Source of the DNA: Rhizobium aethiopicum
GTDB taxonomy: Bacteria > Pseudomonadota > Alphaproteobacteria > Rhizobiales > Rhizobiaceae
Direction: 5' to 3'
Length of the DNA stretch: 64,000 nucleotides
NCBI RefSeq assembly: GCF_900094625.1
Contig: NZ_FMAJ01000006.1
Span: 1-64,000 of the forward strand
The notes under the pieces are model-generated. The model made no database searches, had not been told where the DNA came from, and saw only the letters and a program-made list of their open reading frames with translations. The translations under genes were made by a program, and so were the position numbers. Below are positions 8,597 to 17,316 of the stretch, piece by piece; within the stretch, counting starts at the first letter, position 1, and the number at the start of each line of letters is the position of its first letter.

Positions 8597-11544
8597 CGAG
8601 CTTCCGTCTTTCTTCCGGCGGCCGCATCGACCGTGCTAAGACACTTCGCTTCACCTTCGACGGCAAGGCGCTGGAGGGTCATCCCGGCGATACGCTCGCT
8701 TCAGCGCTGCTTGCCAACGGTATCCAACTCGTCGGCCGCAGCTTCAAATATCACCGCCCGCGCGGCATCCTGACGGCTGGCGCCGCCGAACCGAACGCGC
8801 TGGTGACGACAGGCAGCGGCGGGCGCACCGAACCGAATACCCGCGCGACGATGATCGAGCTCTACCAGGGGCTGACGGCCAAAAGCCAGAACCGCTGGCC
8901 TACACTCGGTTTCGATGTCGGCGCGGTCAACGGCCTGCTCTCGCCTTTCCTCAGCGCCGGTTTTTATTACAAGACCTTCATGTGGCCGGCGGCCCTCTGG
9001 GAAAAACTCTACGAGCCGGTGATCCGCAAGGCGGCCGGCTTCGGCCGGGCCTCCTACGACGCCGATCCCGATACCTATGAGAAATGCTGGGCGCATTGCG
9101 ATCTGCTGGTGATCGGCGCCGGCCCTGCCGGTCTTGCCGCGGCGCTGACGGCCGGCCGCGCCGGCGCCCGCGTCATCCTTGCCGACGAAGGCGCCGAACT
9201 CGGCGGCAGCCTCCTTTCCCGCGGCGCCGTCGACGGCAAGCCGGCGGATGCTGTTCTCGGCGAGCTGCTGGCCGAACTCGAAGGGCTGGCGAATGTGCGC
9301 CGCCTGCCGCGCATGACCGTGTTCGGCTGGTACGACGACAATGTTTTCGGCGCGGTCGAACGCGTGCAGAAACATGTGGCGATGCCCGATCCGGATCGTC
9401 CGGTCGAACGGCTATGGCGCATCGTCGCCCGGCAGGCGATCCTGGCGACCGGAGCCGAGGAGCGGCCGCTCGTCTTCGGCGGCAACGATATTCCCGGCGT
9501 GATGATGGCAGGCGCCATGCGCAGCTATCTCAACCGACAGGCGGTCGCACCGGGCCAAAGCACGGTGATCTTTACCACCAACGATACCGGATATGACACC
9601 GCCGCCGACCTTGAAGCCGCCGGCCTGGGAGTTGCGGCGATCGTCGACAGCCGCGCCGATGGCGGCAGGAGCTGGCAGGGCCGCGCCGAGGTGCTGAAGG
9701 GCGCCTGGGTGATCGACGCGTTCGGCGGCAAGCGCCTGCGCGGCGTGAGCGTCAAGACCGAAGACGGTGTTCGCCGGATCGAGGCGGATGCGCTTGCCAT
9801 GTCGGGCGGCTGGAGCCCAATCATCAACCTTGCCTGCCATCGCGGCGGCAAACCGCAATGGTCGAACGAGGCTGCGGCGTTTCTGGCGCCGGCTGCGCTG
9901 GATGGTCTTGCCGTTGCCGGCGCGGCTGCCGGCCTTGCGCAGACTGCAGCCTGCCTCGGCGATGGAGCGGCTAAGGCGGCCGCTGTCCTGAACGCGATCG
10001 GTTTCGCAGCGGAACCGGCCTTTGCCTCAGCCACCGACACGGCTCAGCGCACGAAGCCGCTCTGGTCGGTGAAAGGCTCGAAGGGCAAGGCCTTCGTCGA
10101 TTACCAGAATGACGTGCATCTCAAAGATCTCGGTCTTGCCGTCCGCGAGGGCTACGGCCATGTCGAACTCGCCAAGCGTTATACGACGAGCGGCATGGCG
10201 ACCGACCAGGGCAAGCTTTCCAACATCAACGCAATCGGCATCCTTGCCGAGGCGCGCGGCGTCTCTCCGGCCGTAGTGGGAACGACGACCGTCCGGCCCT
10301 TCTATACGCCGGTTTCTTTCGGCACTTTGACCGGGGCATCGCGCGGCAAGGATTTTCAGCCGGCGCGCAAATCGCCGCTGCATGGCTGGGCGAAAAAGAA
10401 CGGCGCGGTCTTCGTCGAAACCGGCCTCTGGTATCGCTCCTCCTGGTTCCCGCGCGCCGGCGAAACGACTTGGCGCGAAAGCGTCGACCGCGAAGTGCTG
10501 AACATCCGGAAAAATGCCGGCCTCTGCGACGTTTCCACCCTCGGCAAGATCGAAATCTTCGGTCGCGATGCGGCGACCTTCCTCGATCGCGTCTATTGCA
10601 ATGGCTTCGCCAAGCTTGCGGTCGGCAAGGCACGTTACGGCATCATGCTGCGCGAGGACGGCTTCATCTATGACGACGGCACCACCAGCCGGTTCAGCGA
10701 CGACCATTTTTTCATGACGACGACGACGGCGCTCGCCGCCGGCGTGCTTACCCATCTCGAATTCTGCGCCCAGACGCTCTGGCCGGAGCTCGACGTCTGC
10801 TTCGCCTCCTCGACCGATCAATGGGCGCAGATGGCGGTTGCCGGGCCGAAGTCGCGCGCCATCCTCTCGGAAATCGTCGATGAGGATCTTTCCGATGCGG
10901 CCTTCCCCTTCATGAGCGCCCGCAAAGTGTCGCTATTCGCAGGCCGCCTCGAAGCCCGGCTCTTCCGGATCTCCTTCTCGGGCGAACTTGCCTACGAGCT
11001 GGCGGTGCCGGCCGGCTACGGTGAAGGCGTTGCCGACGCCATCATGGCAGCAGGCGAAAAACACGGCATCTCAGCCTACGGCGCCGAAGCGCTCGGCGTC
11101 ATGCGTATCGAGAAGGGTCATGTCACCCATGCCGAGATCAACGGCACGGTCACCCCAAGCGATCTCGGCTTCGCCCGCATGGTTTCATCGGCCAAACCGG
11201 ATTTTATCGGCAAGGCGATGCTCGCCCGCGAAGGCCTCCAGCATCCCGAGCGGCCGCGCCTCGTCGGCGTTAAGCCGCTCAATCCGGCAAGCAGCTTCCG
11301 CACCGGCTCGCACATCCTAGCCGAGGGCGCTGCGGCGACGCTCGAAAACGACCAGGGCTACGTTACGTCAAGCGCTTTCTCGCCGAGTCTCGGCCATACG
11401 ATCGGCTTGGCCCTCGTCCGGCGCGGGCCAGAGCGCATCGGCGAAAAGGTGACGGTCTGGAATGGGCTGCGCAACGAGTTCACCGAGGCCGTGCTCTGCC
11501 ATCCCGTCTTCATCGATCCCGAAAACGAGAAGCTTCATGCGTGA
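8593..11544 (+). CDS. soxA: Sarcosine oxidase alpha subunit-like protein (MgdC type)
   Basis: 983 residues. Domains in order: an N-terminal 2Fe-2S-fold domain (FTFDGKALEGHPGDTLASAL, residues ~15-100); a pyridine-nucleotide/FAD domain with LLVIGAGPAGLAAALTAGRA; and from about residue 580 a GcvT-like aminomethyltransferase domain (GKARYGIMLREDGFIYDDG, FSGELAYELAVPAGYGEG) that binds THF and accepts the C1 unit. I used the ATG at 8593 overlapping the soxD stop; an upstream in-frame extension from 8479 runs through soxD and is not credible. The stop overlaps soxG by 8 nt. The THF domain explains why purU belongs to this locus. Confidence 0.92.
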   Translation: MTSFRLSSGGRIDRAKTLRFTFDGKALEGHPGDTLASALLANGIQLVGRSFKYHRPRGILTAGAAEPNALVTTGSGGRTEPNTRATMIELYQGLTAKSQNRWPTLGFDVGAVNGLLSPFLSAGFYYKTFMWPAALWEKLYEPVIRKAAGFGRASYDADPDTYEKCWAHCDLLVIGAGPAGLAAALTAGRAGARVILADEGAELGGSLLSRGAVDGKPADAVLGELLAELEGLANVRRLPRMTVFGWYDDNVFGAVERVQKHVAMPDPDRPVERLWRIVARQAILATGAEERPLVFGGNDIPGVMMAGAMRSYLNRQAVAPGQSTVIFTTNDTGYDTAADLEAAGLGVAAIVDSRADGGRSWQGRAEVLKGAWVIDAFGGKRLRGVSVKTEDGVRRIEADALAMSGGWSPIINLACHRGGKPQWSNEAAAFLAPAALDGLAVAGAAAGLAQTAACLGDGAAKAAAVLNAIGFAAEPAFASATDTAQRTKPLWSVKGSKGKAFVDYQNDVHLKDLGLAVREGYGHVELAKRYTTSGMATDQGKLSNINAIGILAEARGVSPAVVGTTTVRPFYTPVSFGTLTGASRGKDFQPARKSPLHGWAKKNGAVFVETGLWYRSSWFPRAGETTWRESVDREVLNIRKNAGLCDVSTLGKIEIFGRDAATFLDRVYCNGFAKLAVGKARYGIMLREDGFIYDDGTTSRFSDDHFFMTTTTALAAGVLTHLEFCAQTLWPELDVCFASSTDQWAQMAVAGPKSRAILSEIVDEDLSDAAFPFMSARKVSLFAGRLEARLFRISFSGELAYELAVPAGYGEGVADAIMAAGEKHGISAYGAEALGVMRIEKGHVTHAEINGTVTPSDLGFARMVSSAKPDFIGKAMLAREGLQHPERPRLVGVKPLNPASSFRTGSHILAEGAAATLENDQGYVTSSAFSPSLGHTIGLALVRRGPERIGEKVTVWNGLRNEFTEAVLCHPVFIDPENEKLHA

Positions 11545-12082
11545 TCTTCCCCAACACAGACCGGTTCTCGCCGGGACGGCACATAGCAGCATAACGGGAT
11601 CAGGCGTCCGGTTGGAAGCCCTGCCGGAGGGCCATCTGCTGCATGTGCTCGGCGGAATCGAGCCGGCGGCGCTTGCCGCTGAACTGACGAAGGCGGGCTT
11701 TGCAGAAAGTTCGATCCGCAAGGCGGGATTCCGGCAATGGTTCGTCGCCGGCGATGAGCCGCTTGCCCCCACGGGTCTTGACGCTCTTACGGCAGCGCTC
11801 GAGGGAAAAGCCTTCGTCTCCGACCAGAGCCACGGGCGTGTCCGCATCTGCGTGTCCGGCCGCTCCTCCAGGCTGCTTCTTTCCAAAGGCACCGCGGTCG
11901 ATCTCGACCCCGGCGTCTTTGCGGAAGGCAGCTCTGTGATGACGATGGTCGGTCACATCTCCGTGCAGATCGTGCGCACCGGCAACGACAGTTTCGAGCT
12001 CACGGTCCTGCGCAGCTTCGCCGAAAGCCTATGGGACGACCTCAGGCACATGGCGGCAAGCGCCGCAAAGGACGAGGCGTGA
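11537..12082 (+). CDS. soxG: Sarcosine oxidase gamma subunit-like protein
   Basis: 181 residues related to the gamma subunit of heterotetrameric sarcosine oxidase, itself a shortened GcvT/YgfZ-like fold. The visible SGRSSRLLLSKGTAVDLDP and HISVQIVRTGNDSFELTVLR match this family's core. The ATG at 11537 lies inside the end of soxA (8-nt overlap), completing the operon. Its role is structural, at the interface with the alpha subunit. Confidence 0.87.
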   Translation: MRDLPQHRPVLAGTAHSSITGSGVRLEALPEGHLLHVLGGIEPAALAAELTKAGFAESSIRKAGFRQWFVAGDEPLAPTGLDALTAALEGKAFVSDQSHGRVRICVSGRSSRLLLSKGTAVDLDPGVFAEGSSVMTMVGHISVQIVRTGNDSFELTVLRSFAESLWDDLRHMAASAAKDEA

Positions 12083-12109
12083 GATGTGCTACAGCGCTGC
12101 ATCTCTTTT
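12081..12109 (+). terminator. Rho-independent terminator of the soxBDAG operon
   Basis: GAGATG at 12081-12086 pairs with CATCTC at 12100-12105, followed by TTTT. The stem begins inside the soxG stop codon. The next gene is convergent, so a terminator is expected here. Confidence 0.55.
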
Positions 12110-12201
12110 CAGGCGAATGCTGTAGCGGTTCCAACCTGCGTCGGCCGATGCGCTAAGTGCGTCGCATCAAATTCGACCCATACCCTTCCGGGCGACCTGC
12201 C

Positions 12202-13479
12202 TCAGCCCCGGAACGTATAGGCGCTGATCGAAGCCGGCTTCATCTCGATGGAGAAGCCCGGCAGGCTGGGCGGCATATAGGCGGCGTCCTCGATCCGGCA
12301 TGGGTCGAGGAAATGTTCGTGCAGATGGTCGACATATTCGATGACGCGGCCATCCTTGGTGCCCGACACCGCGACATAGTCGATCATCGACAGATGCTGC
12401 ACATATTCGCAGAGGCCGACTCCGCCTGCATGCGGCCAGACCGGCAGGCCGAACTTGGCGGCGATCAGCAGGACGGAAAGGACCTCGTTCAGCCCGCCCA
12501 TGCGGCAGGAATCGATCTGGACGATGTCGATGGCGCCTTCGGCGATGAATTGCTTGAACATGATGCGGTTCTGGCACATCTCGCCGGTCGCGACCTTCAC
12601 CGGGGCGATTGCCTGGCGGATCTTGCGGTGGCCGGCAACATCGTCGGGGCTTGTGGGTTCCTCGATGAAAAAGGGCTTGGCGAAAGCCAGCGCCTTGACC
12701 CAGTCGATCGCCTGGCCGACATCCCAGACCTGGTTGGCGTCGATCATCAGGTAACGATCGGGACCGATCACTTCACGGGCGATCCTCAGGCGGCGGATAT
12801 CGTCTTCGAGATCGCGGCCTACCTTCATCTTGATATGGTTGAAACCGGCATCGATCGCCTCCTGGCAGAGCCGGCGCAATTTCTCGTCTTCATAACCCAG
12901 CCAGCCGGCAGACGTCGTGTAGCAGGCGTAACCTTCCTTTTCGAGGGTGGCGATACGATCCGCTTTGCCGGCTTCCGCCTTCTTCAGGATAGCAATGGCT
13001 TCATCGCGCGTCAGCACGTCGGTGAGGTAGCGGTAGTCGACGATATCGGCGATCTCCTCCGCCGACATCTCGGTGACGAGCCGCCAGACCGGCTTGCCGG
13101 CCTGTTTGGCGAGCAGATCCCAGACGGCGTTGACCACCGCGCCGGTCGCCAGGTGCATGGCGCCCTTTTCCGGGCCGATCCAGCGCAGCTGGCTATCGCT
13201 CGTCAGATGCCGCCAAAATTTGCCCGGATGGGCGAGCACCTCCTCGAGATCGGCGCCGACAACGAGGTGGCGCATCGCTTCGATCGCCATGCAGCAAATG
13301 TCGTTGCCACGGCCGATGGTGAAGGTCAGGCCATGGCCAGCAAGATCGGGCGCATCTGTGTCGAGAATGACATAGGCGGCCGAATAGTCCGGATCGGGAT
13401 TCATCGCATCGGATCCATCCAGGCTTTGCGAAGTGGGAAAGCGGAGATCGAAGACGCGAAGGTCGGTGATGCGGGTCAT
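12202..13479 (-). CDS. L-fuconate dehydratase, enolase superfamily
   Basis: 425-residue mandelate racemase/enolase-superfamily dehydratase that converts L-fuconate to 2-keto-3-deoxy-L-fuconate. Superfamily signatures are the [13 protein letters not shown] lysine motif, [12 protein letters not shown] and [12 protein letters not shown] metal ligands, [10 protein letters not shown], and [20 protein letters not shown] with the general acid His. The C-terminal [19 protein letters not shown] and the long N-terminal [15 protein letters not shown] resemble L-fuconate dehydratases more than other sugar-acid dehydratases. It is 67 bp after the SDR gene on the same strand. Substrate assignment is by family resemblance plus the neighbouring lactonase and dehydrogenase. 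Confidence 0.87.
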   Translation of the reverse strand: MTRITDLRVFDLRFPTSQSLDGSDAMNPDPDYSAAYVILDTDAPDLAGHGLTFTIGRGNDICCMAIEAMRHLVVGADLEEVLAHPGKFWRHLTSDSQLRWIGPEKGAMHLATGAVVNAVWDLLAKQAGKPVWRLVTEMSAEEIADIVDYRYLTDVLTRDEAIAILKKAEAGKADRIATLEKEGYACYTTSAGWLGYEDEKLRRLCQEAIDAGFNHIKMKVGRDLEDDIRRLRIAREVIGPDRYLMIDANQVWDVGQAIDWVKALAFAKPFFIEEPTSPDDVAGHRKIRQAIAPVKVATGEMCQNRIMFKQFIAEGAIDIVQIDSCRMGGLNEVLSVLLIAAKFGLPVWPHAGGVGLCEYVQHLSMIDYVAVSGTKDGRVIEYVDHLHEHFLDPCRIEDAAYMPPSLPGFSIEMKPASISAYTFRG

Positions 13480-13546
13480 GTTGTGTCTCCCGGTTTATGG
13501 GGCCAATTGCAATAGCCGGACCGGCCGGTCATGTCATTGGCTGACG

Positions 13547-14281
13547 TCAGATCGTCCAGCCGCCGTCGATGGCAATCGCCTGGCCGGACGTGTAGGTGGC
13601 GCCGGCGAGATAGACGGCAAGATCGGCGATCTCTTCCGGCGAGCCGAGCCGGCCCATCGGCTGGCGGGCGATGAAGGCGGTGCGGGCCGCATCGTAATCG
13701 CCCTGGGCGCGCATGCGGTCCTGCAGCGACGGACTTTCCACCGTGCCGGGGCAGATGGCGTTGCAGCGGATGCCTTGAGCGACATAATCGGCGGCGACGG
13801 ATTTGGTGAGCCCGATGACCGCCGCCTTGGTAACGCCGTAGGCGAAGCGGTTCGGCACACCTTTGATGCTGGAGGCGACAGAGGCCATATTGATGATCGC
13901 CCCATCCTTGCGCTCGATCATGCCGGGCAGAACCGCCCGGATGGTGCGGATCATCGCCTTGACGTTGAGGTCGAAGGCGAATTCGAGATCGGAGTCCGGC
14001 ATCTCGAGGATAGAGCCCGCATGGACGAAGCCGGCGCAGTTGAACAGCACGTCGACGGCGCCGATCTCGGCGACGAGGGCCTTGACCGCATTTTCTTCGA
14101 GCACATTCAGCTTGTGGGTTGAAACGCCGGTTTCGGCGGCTAACGTTGCCAGCGCGTCGGTGTTGATGTCGGTCGCATGCACCTTGGCGCCGGTCGCGGC
14201 AAAGGCTGTCGCCGTCGCCCGGCCGATGCCCTGGCCCGCGGCGGTAATGAGTACGGTCTTGCCGGAAAGTCTGTTTGTCAT
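13547..14281 (-). CDS. SDR-family dehydrogenase, probable 2-keto-3-deoxy-L-fuconate dehydrogenase
   Basis: 244-residue classical short-chain dehydrogenase: the NAD-binding VLITAAGQGIGRATA, NCAGFVHAG, and the catalytic Ser and YGVTK motif in NRFAYGVTKAAVIGLTKS. The C-terminus GQAIAIDGGWTI is typical of the family. It is the first gene of the SDR-dehydratase operon and divergent from the IclR gene (295 bp between starts). Family is certain; the substrate is inferred from the adjacent L-fuconate dehydratase and lactonase. Confidence 0.85.
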   Translation of the reverse strand: MTNRLSGKTVLITAAGQGIGRATATAFAATGAKVHATDINTDALATLAAETGVSTHKLNVLEENAVKALVAEIGAVDVLFNCAGFVHAGSILEMPDSDLEFAFDLNVKAMIRTIRAVLPGMIERKDGAIINMASVASSIKGVPNRFAYGVTKAAVIGLTKSVAADYVAQGIRCNAICPGTVESPSLQDRMRAQGDYDAARTAFIARQPMGRLGSPEEIADLAVYLAGATYTSGQAIAIDGGWTI

Positions 14282-14350
14282 GTCACGGGCCTCTTCTGGA
14301 ATTGTCTACGCGAGACGATGCATGCGGTTCATATTTTGCCTAAGGCTGCG

Positions 14351-14379
14351 CTCTGATGGAATAGGCCACTCCATCAGAG
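14351..14379. repeat. Perfect inverted repeat in the SDR-IclR divergent region
   Basis: CTCTGATGGA (14351-14360) and TCCATCAGAG (14370-14379) are exact complements separated by 9 bp, about 70 bp upstream of the SDR start. It may be an operator or a 5' leader hairpin in the SDR transcript. On the plus strand it is followed by a pyrimidine-rich stretch. Confidence 0.5.
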
Positions 14380-14467
14380 TCTGCCTTTTCCCTTTTCGCG
14401 CATTACCGCCAGCTTATGGCAAGGCGCCCTCTCGTTGTTTCAATCGAGCTGCTGTCTTCAACAATGA

Positions 14468-14492
14468 TTTGTCTGTTTATAGACAAACAGAC
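14468..14492. promoter_or_regulatory. Overlapping palindromes, candidate IclR operator
   Basis: Two interleaved inverted repeats: TTTGTCT-N6-AGACAAA (14468-14487) and GTCTGTTT-N6-AAACAGAC (14471-14492). They lie in the 295-bp divergent gap, about 85 bp before the IclR start. IclR proteins bind such short palindromes near their own promoter. Confidence 0.5.
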
Positions 14493-14576
14493 GATTGGCC
14501 AAGGGTCAAGCATGAAGTTTTCCTTTTCCGGCTGCGGTTCTGCGTATATGAAGAATGATATTCACAGGAGGACGGA

Positions 14577-15365
14577 ATGGAGACCGACGAGTCAGAACGC
14601 TACCGCGCTCCTGCCCTCGACAAGGGCCTCGACATCCTGGAACTGCTCGCCAGCGTCGACAGCGGCCTCACCCAGGCGGAGATCGCCAAGCGGCTCGACC
14701 GCAGCCCCAATGAATTCTATCGCATGCTCGACCGGCTGGTGCGCCGCGGCTATGTCACCCGGCTTGATGGCGACCGCTATTCGCTGACGCTGAAGCTCTT
14801 CGGGCTTGCTCAGCTGCATGCGCCGGTGCGCCGGCTAGCCTCCTACGCCACGCCGCTGATGCGCGACCTCGCCCAGCGCACCCGCCAGGCCAATCATCTC
14901 GCCGTCTTCGACCGCGGCGCCGCCGTTGTCATCGCCCAGCAGGAGGCGCCGGACTATTGGGGTTTCTCGATCCGCATCGGCGCCCATATCAGCCTGTTCG
15001 ATACCGGTTCGGGGCACGTGCTACTCGCCTTCCGCAGCGACGAGGAACGGGAGATGATGATCTCGGAACATGTGCGCAATCGCGCAGATATTGAACTCGG
15101 CGCCGAATTCCACGATCGCCTCGATCAGATTCGCGAGCGCGGCTATGAGATGATGGCAAGCGTCCAGACATCGGGCGTCTACAATCTGTCGGCGCCGGTT
15201 CTCGGGCCTGATCGGCGTTGCATCGCCGCCCTCACCTGCCCCTTCATCGCCCTTGTCAACGCCCCATCCGCTCCCGACATCACCCAGACGATCACGCTGG
15301 TGCAGAAGACGGCCCTCCAGCTTTCACAGCTCGCCGGCGCCGATGTCGCCAATCCACACCTCTGA
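14577..15365 (+). CDS. IclR-family transcriptional regulator
   Basis: 262 residues. The N-terminal winged helix is LTQAEIAKRLDRSPNEFYRM followed by LDRLVRRGYVTRL, and the C-terminal effector domain includes NHLAVFDRGAAVVIAQQEAP and VQTSGVYNLSAPVLG. The ATG at 14577 is preceded by CAGGAGGACGGA. It is divergent from the SDR/L-fuconate dehydratase operon and followed 67 bp later by the lactonase gene, so the likely effector is an intermediate of the L-fucose-type pathway. Confidence 0.9.
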   Translation: METDESERYRAPALDKGLDILELLASVDSGLTQAEIAKRLDRSPNEFYRMLDRLVRRGYVTRLDGDRYSLTLKLFGLAQLHAPVRRLASYATPLMRDLAQRTRQANHLAVFDRGAAVVIAQQEAPDYWGFSIRIGAHISLFDTGSGHVLLAFRSDEEREMMISEHVRNRADIELGAEFHDRLDQIRERGYEMMASVQTSGVYNLSAPVLGPDRRCIAALTCPFIALVNAPSAPDITQTITLVQKTALQLSQLAGADVANPHL

Positions 15366-15432
15366 GAATTTCTATTTGAACGATGCATTCACCAGGGATA
15401 GGTTGAGTCGAGGCCAGCCTTTGGAGGAAAGC

Positions 15433-16269
15433 GTGCTCATCGACACCCATCTGCACATCATCGATCGGTCAGCACTTTCCTATCCCTGGCTCTCCGGCGT
15501 GCCGGCTCTCGATCATGACTTTCTCTATGAGACCTATGAGGCCGAGGCGCGGCGCTGCGGCATCACGACGGCGCTGCATATGGAGGTCGATGTCGATCCA
15601 GCCATCATGCAGGCCGAGACCAACCACATTGCCGATATCGCCAGAAGGCAAGGCAGCCTGATTGCCGGGGCAATCGTCTCCTGCCGTCCCGAGGAGGAAG
15701 GTTTTGCCGCCTATCTCGAGCGGCAGAAGGCCGATCCTTTCGTCAAAGGTTTCCGCCGCGTACTGCATGTGGTGCCGGATAACGTCTCGGAAGGCGCCCT
15801 GTTTCGCGAAAACATCCGGCGCATCGGCGGCAGCGGCCTGACCTTCGATCTCTGCACGTTGCCGCATCAGGCCGGTCGCGTCGCCGCTCTCGTCGATCTC
15901 GCGCCCGACGTCCAGTTCGTACTCGACCATTGCGGCGTGCCGGATATCCGCTCCGATGCCTTCCAGCCATGGAAAGCGGGCATATCGGAGATCGCCCTGC
16001 GACCAAACGTGATCTGCAAGATTTCCGGCGTCGTCGCCTATGCGGATGCGCAGACATGGACAGCACAGACGCTGACGCCCTATATCGAACATGTGATCGC
16101 AAGTTTCGGCTGGGACCGTGTCGTCTGGGGCAGCGACTGGCCGGTCTGTACGCTCGGCGGCGGCCTTTCCACATGGGTTGCCGCGACCCATGCCGTCATT
16201 TCCGGCAGCAGCGAGGCGGAGCGCTCCAAGCTGCTCTTTGCCAATGCCCAGCGCCTCTGGTCATTGTAA
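15433..16269 (+). CDS. Amidohydrolase, probable L-fuconolactonase
   Basis: 278-residue amidohydrolase_2 TIM barrel. The start reads VLIDTHLHIIDRSALSYPWL with the HLH metal pair. The later FVLDHCGVPDI, ICKISGVVAYAD and VVWGSDWPVCTLGG match the lactonase branch (L-fucono-, L-rhamnono- or 2-pyrone-4,6-dicarboxylate lactonases). I chose the GTG at 15433, which has GGAGGAAA just upstream, over an ORF extension to 15253 that overlaps the IclR gene. Context with L-fuconate dehydratase favours hydrolysis of L-fucono-1,5-lactone. Confidence 0.82.
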   Translation: MLIDTHLHIIDRSALSYPWLSGVPALDHDFLYETYEAEARRCGITTALHMEVDVDPAIMQAETNHIADIARRQGSLIAGAIVSCRPEEEGFAAYLERQKADPFVKGFRRVLHVVPDNVSEGALFRENIRRIGGSGLTFDLCTLPHQAGRVAALVDLAPDVQFVLDHCGVPDIRSDAFQPWKAGISEIALRPNVICKISGVVAYADAQTWTAQTLTPYIEHVIASFGWDRVVWGSDWPVCTLGGGLSTWVAATHAVISGSSEAERSKLLFANAQRLWSL

Positions 16270-16463
16270 CTTTTTGTTTACGCTGTTCCCGGTACCCTGC
16301 CCGGGAACCGGCTGTACCCCTCATGCTTCATGCTTGGCACTATGAAATTGGATGATGTATTCCCCAAAAGTGCTACTTTGGCATGTTTTTTGCTGCTGCT
16401 AATATGAAGCGATGCAATGTTTCGGTTTGGGACGACTTACAGCCGAACAATTGCTAGCTTTGT

Positions 16464-16490
16464 GTGTCTCAGTTAAAAGTTGTCAGACAC
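16464..16490. promoter_or_regulatory. Inverted repeat upstream of the XRE gene, possible autoregulatory site
   Basis: GTGTCT (16464-16469) and AGACAC (16485-16490) flank a 15-bp AT-rich centre, about 50-75 bp before the XRE start codon. Position suggests an operator or promoter element. There is no independent support. Confidence 0.3.
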
Positions 16491-16537
16491 GGATATGGCG
16501 AATAACCTCATTTCCGTGTCCTCAGGAGGGAAAACAA

Positions 16538-16942
16538 ATGAAAGAAGAACCGCACGCAGTAGATGTTCATGTCGGAAAGACGATCCGCATACAGCGTCTG
16601 CTGCGCAAAGTTTCGCAGACGGAATTGGGCGATCGTGTCGGCGTGACGTTTCAGCAGATCCAGAAATACGAAAAAGGCTCCAACCGCGTTTCAGCCAGCA
16701 TGCTGGTCGAAATCGCTGGCGCGCTGAATGTCGACGTCAGGACGTTCTTTGACGACCTGTCCACCCCTGAGACGGCTAACGACAACCCCGCTCCCAGCGA
16801 GGAATTCGTCATTTCGCGCGAGGGCGTCCTCCTGAACGCAGCGTTCTTCTCGATCAAGAACGAAGCTCTTCGCAAGAAGATCCTGAAGCTGGTCCAGGCA
16901 ATCGCCCACACCGAACAGATGGATGGTGAAGCGGCCGAATAA
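16538..16942 (+). CDS. XRE-family HTH regulator (PraR-like)
   Basis: 134 residues. HTH at about 11-65 (VHVGKTIRIQRLLRKVSQTE, GVTFQQIQKYEKGSNRVSAS), the arrangement of the small rhizobial PraR-type repressors, followed by a short alpha-helical tail (NEALRKKILKLVQAIA). The ATG at 16538 is set by AGGAGGG 7 nt upstream; the longer ORF from 16412 has no such site. It stands alone, convergent with the small minus-strand gene at 16984. The target genes are unknown. The neighbouring peptide module is a possible but unproven target. Confidence 0.85.
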   Translation: MKEEPHAVDVHVGKTIRIQRLLRKVSQTELGDRVGVTFQQIQKYEKGSNRVSASMLVEIAGALNVDVRTFFDDLSTPETANDNPAPSEEFVISREGVLLNAAFFSIKNEALRKKILKLVQAIAHTEQMDGEAAE

Positions 16943-16983
16943 GCCGAATCTCCTTCACGCGATCCACACGGACTGCATGAAGG

Positions 16984-17250
16984 TCAATGGCGATCGATCA
17001 GGATCAGATTCTCGCTGGCGTCCTTCATTGCGATCTTGGCCTTGCTGCCGAGCAGTTTCTCGAGGTTGACGTCAAGTTCCCTATCGGGATCTATGCCGTC
17101 CCAATCGATTACGACCTGCAGCAGCGCCATGTTCGTCAGGTGCATCAGATTACGCAGCTGAAGCTTTTCAGCCTCCTCCTTGGCCGCCGTCAGCAGCCGG
17201 AAGATCCTCGAGTATTCACTGCCTGTACCTTCGCTATGTTGTTCAAACAT
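16984..17250 (-). CDS. Conserved small protein of unknown function next to tfuA
   Basis: 88 residues beginning MFEQHSEGTGSEYSRIFRLL. It is charged and mostly helical (LLTAAKEEAEKLQLRNLMHL), soluble, with no signal peptide or Cys. The ATG at 17250 has AAGGGGCGGGAA upstream. Alternative GTG/ATG starts at 17292/17289 would add up to 14 residues. It lies 66 bp after tfuA on the same strand and may belong to the same transcript. I do not recognise the family. Confidence 0.65.
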   Translation of the reverse strand: MFEQHSEGTGSEYSRIFRLLTAAKEEAEKLQLRNLMHLTNMALLQVVIDWDGIDPDRELDVNLEKLLGSKAKIAMKDASENLILIDRH

Positions 17251-17316
17251 TGTTCCCGCCCCTTTGGCCGTCCACGCCTCAGATTCCATCACCAATGCAT
17301 CTTTTCGCCGTTACCG

